Source: Eutreptiella sp. 'Long Island Sound 2002'
Taxonomy: Eukaryota; Euglenozoa; Euglenophyceae; Eutreptiales; Eutreptiaceae
Assembly: GCA_964036045.1 (NCBI GenBank)
Contig: OZ038382.1
Coordinates: forward strand, 113,878,587 to 113,942,586
Direction of reading: 5' to 3'
DNA length: 64,000 nt
Shown here: piece by piece, positions 24,151 to 36,687 of the stretch
How positions within the stretch are numbered: the first letter of the stretch is position 1
Layout: each line of letters opens with the position of its first letter
The notes under the pieces: generated by a model
What the model saw: the letters and a program-made list of their open reading frames with translations, nothing else
Told to the model about the DNA's origin: nothing
The model's database searches: none
Translations under genes and position numbers: made by a program

Positions 24151-24485
24151 ATCCCACGGGGAGCTTGGTGACTCCGTGAACCAAGCGGACGCCCCCAGAC
24201 CACACATCCGTACCAAAGGGGGTCGCCACGCCCCCTTGTCGACCGCCTGCCGGGAAAGTTTGGTGACTCTGTGAAGGAAGGGGAGGCCCCCCGAGCCAGG
24301 CATCTGAGCCAATGGGGGGTGCCATCCCCCCCACCTCGACTCTCGCCAACGGGGGAGCTTGGTGACTTTGTGAAGCAAGGGGAGGCCCCCTAGGCCACGC
24401 GTCCACGTCAAAGGGGGTCGCCATCCCCTCTTGTGTATCAGCCGCCCGGAAGTTTGGAGACTCCATGGAAGAAGGGGAGCCTAAA
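24150..24485 (+). repeat. ~98-bp tandem repeat, about 3.5 copies
   Basis: The landmark GAGCTTGGTGACTYYGTGAA recurs near 24160, 24256, 24355 and 24449. Each is followed by AAGSGGAGGCCCCC and CAAAGGGGGTCGCCA-like stretches. Open minus-strand frames here follow the repeat. Confidence 0.85.
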
Positions 24486-24489
24486 AAGC

Positions 24490-25240
24490 TGCTGGTTTAT
24501 ATAGATTTTGGGATCTGCTAGCCTTGTGGGATGTGTAAGTATTTAGTAAAGTAGTAGTATAAACAAAGAACCTGGGTATTGTATGGTGTAAACCTCCGGT
24601 CGACAGCCTGGGAAGGCTGGAGGAGCACGTAAAAGCCCCGGACCCCCCTCGGGGAGACCTGCCAGCCCGGCCACCACTGGCTAAGGGGTTCTCTGTGGGG
24701 TAACACCCAACCACCTCACACCCAACTGTAATCAAAGCCCCAACACTTTTTTTCATTTTCCTGCACTAGGCTCCCGATAGCCGGTGCATCGGAACCCCCC
24801 TAAGAACTTCGGTGACATGGGCAACGGCACCCTGTCCGCCACGGGCAGGGTCAGAGGGACCCGCAGCACCAGGTCGCATCCACCCACACCGGCACAATCC
24901 TCCAACAATCTTCCACAGTAATAGGGCTAAACACCCACCCAGGCCTAGGGGTACGGTACGGTATAGATGGGTGTGGGGGACAGGGGAATGAGGAAACTTG
25001 GACGGGACACCCCGGGGATGTGGAGGTCCCCGGCGCGAGGGTCGGGACCCTCATCATATGGGTTAGTTAGGGGCCCTGACCGGGGGAACCGCGGCTAGCA
25101 CACCCCCGGCAAGGAGAGCGCTCCCACTCCCAGCTGGATACCCTCGCGGAGATGGGAGTGCCCTATGGGGTGTGAACCAGGTCTACATCCTTCCGGTGCT
25201 CCAATCCCGAAGTCCCGATGATTGGGGGAGGGGATAGGGG
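24490..25240. other. no gene recognised
   Basis: Spacer between two tandem arrays with short open frames only. Confidence 0.4.
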
Positions 25241-25244
25241 CACT

Positions 25245-28200
25245 GTCAGGGACGACACCTCAACAGCCCTCCCCACACAGCAGCGGATACACCGGAGTCC
25301 CTCCGGTCCTGCTTGGGCCGTTTGGGGGATAGGGACGCCCCATGGGGGGGCCGTGTATGATTGACTTTCCGGCGCCTCCCCACACAGCGGCGTATACACC
25401 CGAGTCCCTCCGGTCCTACCCGGACCGTTTGGGGGATAGGGACGCCCCGTGGGGGGGCCATGCGTGTTTGGACTTTCAGTACCTCCTCACATAGCGGCGA
25501 ATACACCCGAGTCCCTCCGACCTTGCCTGGGCCATTTGGGGGATAGGGACGCCCCGTGGGGTGGTCGGGTATGATTGACCTTGCAACTCCGCCCGACACA
25601 GCGGCGAATACACCCGAGTCCCTCCCGTCCTGCCTAGGCCGTTTGGGGGATAGGGACGCCCCTTGATGGGGGATGTACGAGAGAGCTTCTAGTTCCTCCC
25701 CACGCAGCGGCGGATACACCCGAGTCCCTCCGGTCCTGCCTAGACCGTTTGGGGGATAGGGACGCCCCGTGGGGGACCCGTGCGCATTTGGATCTCCAAA
25801 TCCTCCCCACACAGCAGCGGATACACCCGAGTCCCTCCGGTCCTTCCTAGGCCGTTTGGGGCATCCGGACGCCCCGGGGCGGGGGGGGGGGGGGGGCTCG
25901 AGTATGACTTTCCATCTCGTCCCCACACAACAACGGATACACCTCAGTCCCAGTGGTCTTGCCTGGGCCGTTTGGGGGATAGGGACGTCCCGTGGGGGGG
26001 CCATGCGCGTTTGGACTTCCAGCTCCTCCCCACATAGCGGCGGATGCACCCGAGTCCCTCCGGTTCTACTAGGCCGTTTGTGGGATAGGGACGCCCCGTG
26101 GGGGGGTCGGGTATGATAGGATTCCCAGCTCATCCCCACACAACGGCATATACACTCGAGTCCCTCCGGTCCTGCCTAGGCCGCTCGTGGGATAGGGGCG
26201 CCCCATGGGGGGTCGGGTATGATTGACATTCTAGCCCTCCCCACACAGCGGCGGATACACCCGAGTCCCCCCGGTCCTTTGTGGGCCGTTTGGGGGATAG
26301 GGACGCCCCGTGGGGGGGTCATACGTGTTTGGCTTCCCAACTCCTCACCACACATCGGCAATTACACCCGAGTCCCTCCTCACCTGCCTGGGCCGTTTGG
26401 GGGATAGGGACGACCCGTGGTGGGGTCATGCGCGTTTGGCTTCCCAACTCCTCCCCACACAGCGGCGGTTACACCCGAGTTCCTCCACACCTGCTTGGGC
26501 CGTTTGCGGGATAGTGACGCCCTGTGGGGGGGTAGGGTATGATTGGCGTTCCAACTCCTCCCGAGTCCCTGTGGTTCTGCCTACATCGCTTGGAGATAGC
26601 GGCGCCCCGTTGGGGGGTCGGGTATGATTGACATTCAAGCTCCGCCCCACACAGTGGCGGATACATCGGAGTCCCTCCGGTCCTGCCTGGGCCGTTTGGG
26701 GGATAGGGACGCCCCATGGGGGGGCCATGTACGAGAGACTTCTAGCCCTCCCCACACAGCGGCGGGTACACCCGAGTCCCTCTGGTCCCTCCTTGGCCTT
26801 TTGGGGGATAGGGACGCCCCGTGGGGGGATCTGTTACAATGTGACCTCCAACTCCTCCCCACACAGCGGCGAATACACCCGAGTCCCTTTGGTCCCGCCT
26901 GGGCCGTTTGGGGGATACCGACGCCCCGTGGGGGGATCGGGTATGATTGACATTCCAACTCCGCCCCACACAACGGCGGATACACCCGAGTCCCTCCAGT
27001 CCTGCGTGGGCGGTGTGGGGGATAGGGACGCCCCGTGGGGGGGTCATATGCGTTTGCCTTCCCAACTCTGCACCACACAATGGCAGCTATACCCGAGTCC
27101 CTCCTCACCTGCCTGGGCCGTTTGCAGGATAGGGATGCCCCGTGGTGGGGTCATGCGCGTTTGGCTTCCCAACTCCTCCCCACAAAGCGGCGGTTACACC
27201 TCAGTCCATCCGCACCTGCCTGGGCCGTTTGGAGGATAGGGACGCCCCGTGGGGGGGTAGGGTATGATTGGTGTTCCAACTCCTCCCGACACATCGGCGG
27301 ATACACCCGAGTCCCTCCGGTTTTGCCTACGCCGTTTGGGGATAGGCCCGCCTTGTTGGGGGGTCGGGTATGATCGACGTTCAAGCTCCGTCCCACACAG
27401 CAACGGATACACCTGAGTCCCTCCCGTCCTGCCGGGGCCGTTTGGGGGATAGGGAAGCCCCATGGGGGGGCCATGTACGAGAGGACTTCCAGCCCTCCCC
27501 ACACATCGGCGGATACACCCGAGTCCCTCTGGTCCCTCCTTGGCCGTTTGGGGGATAGGGACGCCCCGTAGGGGGATCCGTTACACTGTGACCTCCAACT
27601 CCTCCCCACACAGCGGCGGGTACACCCGAGTCCCTTTGGTCCCGCCTGGGCCGTTTGGGGGATAGTGACGCCCCGTGGGGGGATCGGGTATGATTGTCTT
27701 CCAACTCCGCCCCACACAACGCCGGATACACCCGAGTCCGTGCGGTCTTGCCCGGGCCGTTTGGGGGATAGGGACGCCCTGTATGGGGCTCGGGCATGAT
27801 TGACCTTCCAATTGAGCCCCACATGGCGACGAATACACCTGAGTCCCTCCGAACCTGCCTCGGCCGTTTGGGGGATAGGGGCGCCTCGTGGGGGGCTATG
27901 TACGAGAGGGCCTCCAGTTCCTCCCCACGCAGCGGCGGATACACGGGAGTCCCTCCGGTCTTGCCTAGGCCGTGTGGGGGATACGGACGCCCCGTGGGGG
28001 GGTCAGGTATGATTGACCTTCTAGCCCCTCCCCACACAGCGGCGGAAGCACCCGAGTCCCTCCAGTCCTGTGTGGGCTGTTTGGGGGATAGGGACGCCCC
28101 TAGGGGGGACGGGCGAAGTCAGCCTACTAGGTCCGCCATGCAGCGGATTCACCCGAGTCCCTCCGACCCTGCGTGGGCCGTTTGGGGGATAGGGAGGCCC

Positions 28201-28335
28201 CGTGAGGAGCAGGGGGGGGGGGATGGGGCCTTCAGTTTTCTCCACACACAGCGGCGGACACACCCGCAACCCTACGTGGCTACCTGGGGCTTTTGGGGGA
28301 TAGGGTCGCTTGTGGGGGGGTCGGGCGTGATCTAC
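25245..28335 (+). repeat. ~108-bp tandem array, about 28 copies
   Basis: Each unit contains CAGCGGCGGATACACCCGAG, then TCCCTCCGGTCCTGCCTGGG, then CCGTTTGGGGGATAGGGACG, CCCCGTGGGGGG and a short variable stretch (often GTATGATTGAC or ACGAGAG). Degenerate copies occur again at about 28975-29055 and 29070-29165, just before the LINE reading frames, so the array may be a multiplied piece of that element's 5' region. The long minus-strand frame at 25246-26139 is an artefact of a repeat with few stops. Confidence 0.95.
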
Positions 28336-28339
28336 CCGA

Positions 28340-30060
28340 GTCTCTCCGGTCTTGCTCTTCACTCGGGGGTTGTTTATGGAGTGACCCCACATGTCTAGGT
28401 GCGAGGAGCCTACGATCCTGGTGTAAGATGGGATATTCCGACACGAACACCCCATCGTAGGGCACCCTCTTGGTTGGACACGCGCGTTGGCGAAGGGACT
28501 GGCAAGGGATAGAGGGCCCCACGGTGCTCGTTTCGGCCGTGTTTGAGCGCCAGCGCTAATGCAAGTTACGCTTGGTGTCCGTTGCCAGCGGCCGAGGTGG
28601 CACCGAGCAGTGGTGTGGTAATGGGTTTGACATAGACAACCCCCGTAGGTGCGAACTGCGGTTCAAACCCTGAGAGGGGCTCCGATGTGGGAGGGGGCAC
28701 CACCCATCAGGGGAAACCGTGCAAGGGGACCCGTTGACCAATAGTGTTCCGGTCCTGTGTGGCACGGGTTGGTTACCTCCTTGGCTACATTAGTGGTGCA
28801 AATGTACGAAGCAAGTACATTTGGATGCGGCGTACAACATGTGAGACACTCAACGGGGGGAGCCACACACCGGCCCCCTCTTTGGAGATCCCCCACGCCT
28901 ACCGACCATGTTGCGGCGGGACAAAGGTATATACGGTGGTCACCAACACGTGTAATTTCTGGAGCGGGGCCCCAACTTCCTCCCAGGGAGACACCCCAGT
29001 GACCCAGTTCTGCCTGGGCCTTCGGGGTGACGAGGGCAACCCGGGGGCGGAGGGGGGCAGTTACATTTCCGGCTTCCCCACACGACGGCGGAGACACCCG
29101 AGTCCCCCGGTCGGGCCTCGGCCGTTTGGGGATAGGGACGCCCCGGAGGAGGGCCGGACACCAAGGGATGTCTCTCCTCCACAGCGGGGGCCGGTCTGGG
29201 CGTCCGGTCCAGCGCGGAGCTACCGGGACAAGCGGGGGATTGGGATCCTTCTGTACGTAGACGCTTCTGGCGAAGCCAGGTAACCACAAGGTGCGGGGTG
29301 CTCCGCCCATTATGAGCGACCCCCCGCACCTCGTTTGGTGACGAGGAATGGCCTTAGCTAGGGGACCTCCTACGGGTCAGCGTTGTAGTGTGCCGCCCTC
29401 CAGCGCGGAGGGAGTGGTGCGGAGCACCGGGGTACCCCCGTCTTTGCAGGACCCAGAGAACGCAACATGAGCTATCCAATCGACCCAGCCTTCCCAAGGA
29501 GCCTGAGTTTCGGGACTCCTCGTTGCTAGAAGCTATCGAGCAGGCGTAGTCATTGACGCACCAGCGCCTGCGGGACAGCTGGTCTGTGGCCAGCGACAAG
29601 GCACTGCTCCAGGCCGCCGCGGATGCTCTCCCTTAGGTCGCCCGCGGGCGATCAGAGGGGGTACCAGACGCCCTATGTTGGGCCCGGCGGTTGGGGGTGA
29701 TCACCGCTATCACCTCCATGGGGATCACTCTCACCGCCCGCGGATTATGCCCCACCACGAGGGTCACATGATTGTACGGCGCGCAGGCAGTCGCCTCCGA
29801 GGACACCCCCCCTTATGGCGGCAGCTGCGGGGCCCCTGGTTGAGTATCTGGGGAGTACCATGCATCCGCGCCACGCTGACCTGGCCCCAAGGGTTTTCGG
29901 GGTACCCTCAGGCTACGGAAGCGCCTGGCGCGGATGCTGAAGGTGGACGAAACCCTGGGTGAGTCGGCCAATGCGCCACACGTCCATCAGAGCACGGTCA
30001 ACGGGGTACTGCAACCCATAGCTCCATGTCTCTCCCCGTAGCTGCCAAGCCGACGGGGGA
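28340..30060. other. leader-like region of the LINE, no clear gene
   Basis: GC-rich DNA with two degenerate copies of the 108-bp unit and short frames on both strands. It may be the 5' untranslated part of the element that follows. Confidence 0.35.
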
Positions 30061-30063
30061 TAC

Positions 30064-33000
30064 TTGGGGGCCAAGGATCAAGTACGGCCCCTCAGGGCTT
30101 TGCCCAAACGGCCAACGGAGGTCCTACCGAGAATGTCCGGCACCGGGAAGGAGTTATGGGCTCGGCTTATGGTATGGGCTTCCCGTCAAGTGAGCGGCGC
30201 GAACGTGGGGGTGCCGGTCACCCCGTTACCAAAAGGGTTACCGGAAGTACGGGATTGGCCCTTGGAAGTTCTGCGGGGAGTCTTCGAGGCCTCCACCCTA
30301 CCGGTCACCATGGTAGAGGCTGTGGTGGAGTTGCCGGGCGATATCACGCCCTCTTGGGCCTTGGCCCCCGTTGTGGCACTGCTGCATGGCGAGTCGGGGC
30401 AGCGAGGCCCTCCTCACAGCAATGTTCTGGACGCGTATCTCCTCCTGGGCGGGGGAAGGGGAGTCACCGAGGACCATAGCAGCTCTGTAGGCGGTGACGT
30501 CCCGCCGGTAGGACGCAGACGCCGAGGGGGACGAAGACCCCACGCAACCCTTCGTCAACCCGGACGGGGTGGACCCCGCGGTAACTGATCCTTGGCAACC
30601 CTTGGAGACTCCCACACGCCCTCCGGCCGCGTTGGCCCTTTCCTTTCCAGGGGGGGGGGCTCGGCCCCGCCCGAAGACGAAACCCCCATGGGGGGTTCCG
30701 CCTCCAACCCCTTGGGGGTCAACCGCACTATCCAATTTGGGGCCAGCTGCATCTATGAATACGACGCGGACACCCCCGATTTGGGGACCCGTGGAGGGCT
30801 CTCCCACCCCGGTGGTGGTCCCAGGCCTTGGGGTGTCCGAGCAGGGGAGCGTCCCCCTGCCTGCAATCCTCCATACGCCCGGCAGGGCTGGCACCCAAGG
30901 CGCACGGGCCGGCATGGAGGCCACGCCGAGCCTTCCTGCCCGTCGGGACCAAGCCGGGACAACAATTGATCCGGGCACCACAGGGGCACCGCACGCTCCC
31001 CTCTTGGGTATCAATACACACGGCGCCGCGTACGCCCCGGGAGCGCACATGGTAGTGGGGCTTGGCAGGGACGCCCCTCCGGCCAGCACCCTCTACGGGG
31101 GAGTGGCGCGAGTCGACGGGGGTCGACGGCCCCACCAGCTCGATGCGCTGCCGCTCGGGCTATTCCGGCAGGTCTCCCCCACTGGAGCCCCGGGGGAACA
31201 TCGACACCCGGGGTGCCCGGATACAGCGGGTCAGGCCCCAGCTGAGGGGGGCCGGGGCACAGCAACCCCTTGGAATAGCCGCCGCATTCAGAATTAGGAA
31301 CGCGACTTGGAGGACACACATGCCACTTGCCAAGCTGTGACGTCCGAGCAGGAGCGCCACCTTCATGAGGGGTTGCTGGCCCGGGCGGATCGCCGCTGAG
31401 CGGAGAATGACCTTTGCGCCATGCGTCGAGACCATGCGACCGTCAGCGGGGATCTTGTGCGGCAGTGATCCCGCACAAGGTCCCTGGAGGAGGACGGCAG
31501 CCGCTTGCGTCGGCAGCTTGCCGACGCCCAGTGGGCCGCACATGACGTGGCAAGGGTGGTGGATGAGCGCCTTAACCGGCACCTCCCCGCCATCCTACAA
31601 GCCACCCTGATGGTGCAGGACGAGCGGATCTCCCAGCCCACGGTGGAACAGGCGTTGAGGGGATGGGTCCCTGAGGGTTACGGGCCACCCTCTACGGCCA
31701 ACACCAACTTCCGGGAAATCTGCGCGACCCTGGTCTGCGCCGCAGTCCTCCGTGTGGACACCCCACCCTCTCTGGAAGCCCTCTTGCGTCGCCTGCGGGT
31801 CATGGCACGGCCCTCTCTCCGTTTCCCAACGGAGGCCGTGGGACAGGGGCCCCGGCGTGGAGCGTCCATGGATTCCCAGCCCTCAGGCCCGGCCAGCGCG
31901 CCGGGCAATGTGCAGGCGGCCACACCGTCGGCTGCCCCGCCCGACCACCACCATGGCCACAGTGCTGCCGGGAGAACCTCCGGAGGGGACAGGGAACCCT
32001 CCGCGCCCGCCCAGTCCACTGCCGCCGCCGCCAGCCCGGGACGGGAGGGGTTTCGCTCGTTGCTAGTGCAACTCAATGAGGTACCCCATGAGGGACAGTC
32101 AGAGGAGGCCCACAAACTCCACCTGTACTTGGCCACCAAGTCGGACCTCCCTCCGGAGTTTCCGCAGAGTAATCTGCAGAGCCTGTACACTGCCTTGGGC
32201 AAGCTTCTACCCTTTGGCCCGAACTGGACCGGCTTCTCAGGCAGTTCGTCTTGGAGCGCCGGCAGGCACCTCCCGCCCCACACGACATGGCGCCCCACAC
32301 GCCTGAGTCTGATGGGGCGGCCCGAGTGGCGGGGGTCCCTAGGTCCAACCAGGTCGGCGGGAGTAACAAACCTCCCGGGGAGGCCGCTGCGGACTACGAT
32401 ACCTATTGCCTGGCCGTCATGGTGAAGTGGCGGATCAACCCGCGGGATCCCCCGGAGTCTGTCTTCCCGATGTCTCCGGGGCGCCTGGGCATGGTCCTCA
32501 AGAAGGCCTTTGGGGACTTCCGTGTCTCGTACATCAAGGACGAGGGGTAACTATGCCACACGGAAGAAGGCCATTGTGGGTCGGCTCGAGGCGGCCTACC
32601 TGCTTGAGCGGCACAGGGAACGCTCCGATAAGCAATTTAGCTACGAATGGTGCAAGGCCAACCGGCAGCCATATGCAGGGGGTCTCCTACGTTGCCACCG
32701 TCTGGACAAGAGCAACATGATTGCTCAGCGCCTCCGTGGCAGGCACCTCTTGGCGGGTCCCAACGGGGTCGTCCGGCCCCGGGACCAAGATGGGGCTGGG
32801 GGTGAGGGCCGCAAGCGGCGTCACCCCCCTTCCTTGCCCCCCCCCCCCCCAGACGGCGCGCAGATCGGAGGACGACTGCACACCCCCGAGGGGGGGCGGG
32901 TAGATACTCCTTCCCGGAGGAGGAACCATATAGGGGTGGCGGCCTTCACATTCCCCAATATTCGATGGACCCGCGGGACAGCCGGTACAACGACCGGAGG

Positions 33001-34110
33001 CACGCCGACCGTGGTTTCCCCTATGTGGGGAACACCCGATCGCCACTCGCCGCAATGGCTTCCCCGGAGGACGCGAGGGGGGCTGAGCGCACGCAGTACA
33101 AACCCCTCGTGGTTTACGCAGAGCGCTCGGCCTACCCTCGTGCCGAGTCCTACCCCGTGAACCGGGCACCTTTGGCAAGCCCCCCACGCACGGCATACTA
33201 GGGCCCGCCGCCCGTGGACCCACGTTACTCGGGGGGGGGCGGCCGTCACCCTACGGGATGGCCCTGCCGCCGCAAGGGGCGTGTCCCCAGCAGGCGCCAT
33301 ACCAACACCAGCCGTACGGGCCGGCTCCCCATACCAATGAGTCCCTCAAGGTATTCGGGGCCGTGGTACGGGGATACGGCGCCGGCAGCGGCTGCCGCCC
33401 CACCAGTGGCCCCGGTGGCACCCCCCAATTAGGGGCGGAGTCCTTGAGGACCGCCCATGGGCGGGTCTACCCGCGCCCATTACGCTGGATTGGGAGGCCG
33501 GGGGCGCTTTCTCCCTGGGGGCAGTGGCTCATGGCCAGCTGGTACGGCTGGCTCGCGACTCCGTGAGCCTAGGTCGGACCGTCGCTCAGTGGGGGATCAT
33601 GTTCGACGCGCCCGGTGCTCTACAGGGCGTATGCGACATCGCCGCAGCGCTAGAGAACCTGGCGGGTTTGCACCCCGCGATGGGAGACGTGTCCCTCTTC
33701 CAGGGCGACTGGCGCCTTCCCGCCATACCTCAACAATGGGCGGGCCACATGGCCAAATACCAGGTCTCGGGCGGCCACGCTATACAAGTTTACAGCAGTG
33801 GGGAGGGTATTACACACCCACAGGGTGCTGAGGGCTCGGTGACCTGGGTTCCCCGATCCACCTACAGCCCGGGGCGCGTCGTGTTCAAGGCGGCCTCCGG
33901 TAGTTTACCCTCCTACGCGGCGGCAAATATCGACGCCAGGGCGCTGAGACAATACTGGCGGCGGTCCACGGTACTGGAGCTGCCCGCCAAGGCCAGGCAG
34001 GCCATCCTTCGTCGTCTAGAGACCGCGGCGGGCCCAAAGGCCGGGGGACGCCCGACCCCACAACCACCTCGGTTCCCGCCCCCCCTCGGGGCGGGGAGAG
34101 TTCCCTCGCA
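30064..34110 (+). pseudogene. N-terminal/ORF1-like region of a decayed LINE
   Basis: A series of plus-strand frames broken by frameshifts: 30064-30588 (ends in an Arg-rich patch), 30569-31297 (Pro/Gly-rich), 31505-32425 (helical, VARVVDERLNRHLPAILQ, then Pro/Ala/Ser-rich), 32251-32550 (DTYCLAVMVKWRINPRD...), 32510-33160 (KKAIVGRLEAAYLLERHRER...) and 33524-34114 (LRQYWRRSTVLELPAKARQA near its end). They sit directly upstream of the endonuclease and RT on the same strand, the place of ORF1 or an N-terminal extension. No zinc knuckle or RNA-binding motif is visible. Repeated frame breaks at G/C runs could be decay or sequence error. Confidence 0.5.
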
Positions 34111-34903
34111 GTGAGCCTCAACCTCCGGCGTGGGCTCGCAGGTAAGGTGCAGGCCTTGGGCTCCTGTTTGCGGGGCTAGGGTTACCCGGACCTAGTGGCC
34201 CTACAGGAAGTCGGCAAACTGCCGGCCCACATCGTGGCCCACGCTATGTATTGGGCCGCCTTTACACAGGCGGCACACCCGGCGGCCGGCGTGGGTATAC
34301 CGGTACGTTGGCACCCCACAGTTCTGGAGGTGGGGAGAGACATCCATTCCAGTGGGCTAGGCCTCGCGCTAGAGTATCGGAGCCGCGCATCCTGGTGGTG
34401 GTCTATTTCCCCGCAGACTAGGACGTGGACACGGTGCGTAGTCTCCTCGCGTGGGCCCTGAGTATCATGCCCCCCGCCGCGGGGTGAATACCCTGATGCT
34501 CGGAGATCTCAACGCCAACCCGGGGTGGGCGAGGGTATTTCTGGTGGCCCCAGCCGCCCTTTCCGTTTTGTGGCAAAATATCCTACGTGACACCAGACTC
34601 TCCCACTGTACACCCGCGGTGGAGGTACCTACTTGGACGGACGGGCGCGGGTGCGTGGGGGTCATAGACCACATCCTACATTGGACGGTCCCTAAGGAAG
34701 GGGGCCAATGGGTGGACGAGGCCTCGCCCTTTCTATCGGACCATCGCCTGGTGGTATGGGACACTGGGGAGTCCTTGACCCGGAGTGCAGGCCCCATGTG
34801 CTCCTACGCGCCCGGCATTTTTAGGTCCGCGATCCAGGGCATCGCGGGGGTCTACCATGCGGCTCTGGTAGCCGCCCGCCGGGAGCACGGCGCACGGCCA
34901 TGA
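34111..34903 (+). pseudogene. LINE apurinic-type endonuclease (EEP/APE) domain
   Basis: Motifs in order: SLNLRRGLAGK (start of the fold), a stop, YPDLVALQEV (about 34183-34212, with the catalytic Glu of the 'LQE' motif), a broken middle part, LMLGDLNANPG (about 34496-34528, the 'GDfN' motif), VIDHIL (about 34660-34677) and SDHRLVV (about 34737-34757, the catalytic 'SDH'). This is the exonuclease-endonuclease-phosphatase fold that nicks target DNA in non-LTR elements. An in-frame stop and a frameshift near 34440 inactivate it. It is followed by the RT region on the same strand. Confidence 0.75.
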
Positions 34904-36640
34904 GACTTGGCAAGCCTGCATACGTACTTCCTAGCCTCTACCATTCACGTGGTGGAGGCGGCCCACGGTCCCCCCCACGAGTTCGGAGAACCCCCCGGGC
35001 GCGTGGACCAGGCCTGGCTGAGGCATGGGAAGTGGGGAACCTATAACGGTACCTTGCGCACTTCCTGGAGGTAGCCCCCTTCACGCGGCCTTCCCGAGGG
35101 GCCTTCCGGTGCCTATATGGGCCGGTCTGCACCCCGCCGGTCCAACCGCGGTTTTCAGCCAAAGTGGACGTGGCCCCCTGGATCCGGGCCAAGGTAGCCT
35201 TGGACCAGGCCCACCAACGCCACGAGAAGACGCTACGCAAATTGACCCCGGAGGATATAAGGCGCATTACGGGGTGGGTCACACCACCGGTTCAGCTGGG
35301 AGTGCCTACGGCGGCGTCCCCTCGCCTGCGCCGAATCCTGCAACGCACCGGCAACACGGCGCCGGCGCGGGATCGTTTGCAATAGTGGATGCTACGGGAG
35401 ATGGACGACGACGGCCTCGACATCGTATGCGAGATCTTTAACCGCTTCATGAGGGGAGAACACCTAGAGGCCCTGGCGCACGGGGACCTCCACCTTCTCC
35501 CTAAGAAGCCTCCCCACATTATAGGGGCTAATGACCGCCCACTCACGAACCTTGTCCTCCTGTTCAAGGTCGTGGGCCTAGTGGTCAAGGAGGAGGAACA
35601 ACTCTGGCTTCGAGGGCGCGGCGTACTTCCCCCCTCTCAGTTCGCTTTGTGGCCGGGTATCTCAGTGTGGGACTTCCTCTAAGTCCTCCACGATTACTTC
35701 TGGCAACGTTGGGCCTCTGGGGGTGAGGCGTGGCCCATCCTGGACGATGTCCGGCAGGCTTTCGGGTCCCCGGACCACGTCACCCGGGATTCTGTACGCA
35801 GGGTGGTGGGCTACGACCCAAACCTGTGCCGCCTACACAGATCCTCGGTGGAGGACATGCGCCTAGACATGGGCGGAACGAACGATGTGGACCACGCAAT
35901 AGGGTGGTTCGATGCTGGCTCCGGGCAAGGTTGCCCCCTGTCCCCGCTGGACTGCGCGCCCATGGGAGAAGTCCGGGCGAGGATGGTGTCCAAGGCCTAC
36001 CCCGGGGTGCACACCCCGGCAGGTCTCCTGCACAGCGTGGCCTGGGCCGACCACGCGGTGTGGCTGGGTGGCTCCAAGGAGGACGCGGACGCCATCGCTA
36101 GGGCCCTGCCTGCGGCGGAGGACGCCGTGGCGCTGGGGTCCGACGTGTCCAAGATGCACGTGCTGCGCACTTGGATGGGGGGGCGGCGAATTTGGTACGG
36201 GGCACCCTCAGTCTGGATGAACAGAGTCCGGCTGCCCGTACCATCGGAGCCATCGGAGCCGGAGTACATCCGCTCCCTGGGGCGGCACGCCCTCCCGCAT
36301 GTGTACCACAGGGAGGACCTCCGCAAGCTCACGACAGCGTCGCGCCGTGCGTCTGCGGTGATACCCCTCAAATCTTTGCGGGCATAGTACCCTCCGGCCA
36401 TGTACAACCTGAAGGCGGGCGGCATGGCGCGTTTCCAAGCCGGGGTCCGACCCCCCCCCCCCCCGGTCCAGGTGTGGCATCTGGCGGACCTCCCGCCGTA
36501 TCTGCCCTACGTGCTGTCAGAGGGGAGAACCTGCCGGCGCACCGAATGCTAGGGCCGGTGCAGGCGGGGCTCTCGGGCATCTTGCCCCTGAGGCCCGACA
36601 TGTTGACCACGTTCGTGCTCAATTACGCCCACTAGCTGAA
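34904..36640 (+). pseudogene. LINE reverse transcriptase domain, decayed
   Basis: A frame at 35389-35682 holds HLLPKKPPHIIGANDRPLTN and LVLLFKVVGLVVKEEEQLWL, then SQFALWPG (RT motifs before the catalytic core). After a break near 35682 the core follows: ILDDVRQAFGS (motif A), GSGQGCPLSPL (motif B, about 35919-35951), AWADHAVWLGG (motif C, about 36040-36072, where the usual YADD reads WADH) and DVSKMHVL. The main frame stops at about 36387. The thumb, finger and C-terminal region seen in the 16-19 kb LINE are absent, and homology fades before the right direct repeat at 36688. The motif C change and the stops mean it cannot be active. Confidence 0.75.
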
Positions 36641-36687
36641 CCACCCCAACTCCCTCACCCGCGCCTCCCCCAGATGGGGGCTAGATA

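Noticed and set aside
25246-26139. 297-aa minus-strand frame, Pro/Gly-rich
   Set aside because: Every ~108-bp repeat unit contributes the same peptide pieces in rotating frames; the frame is open because the unit has few stops.
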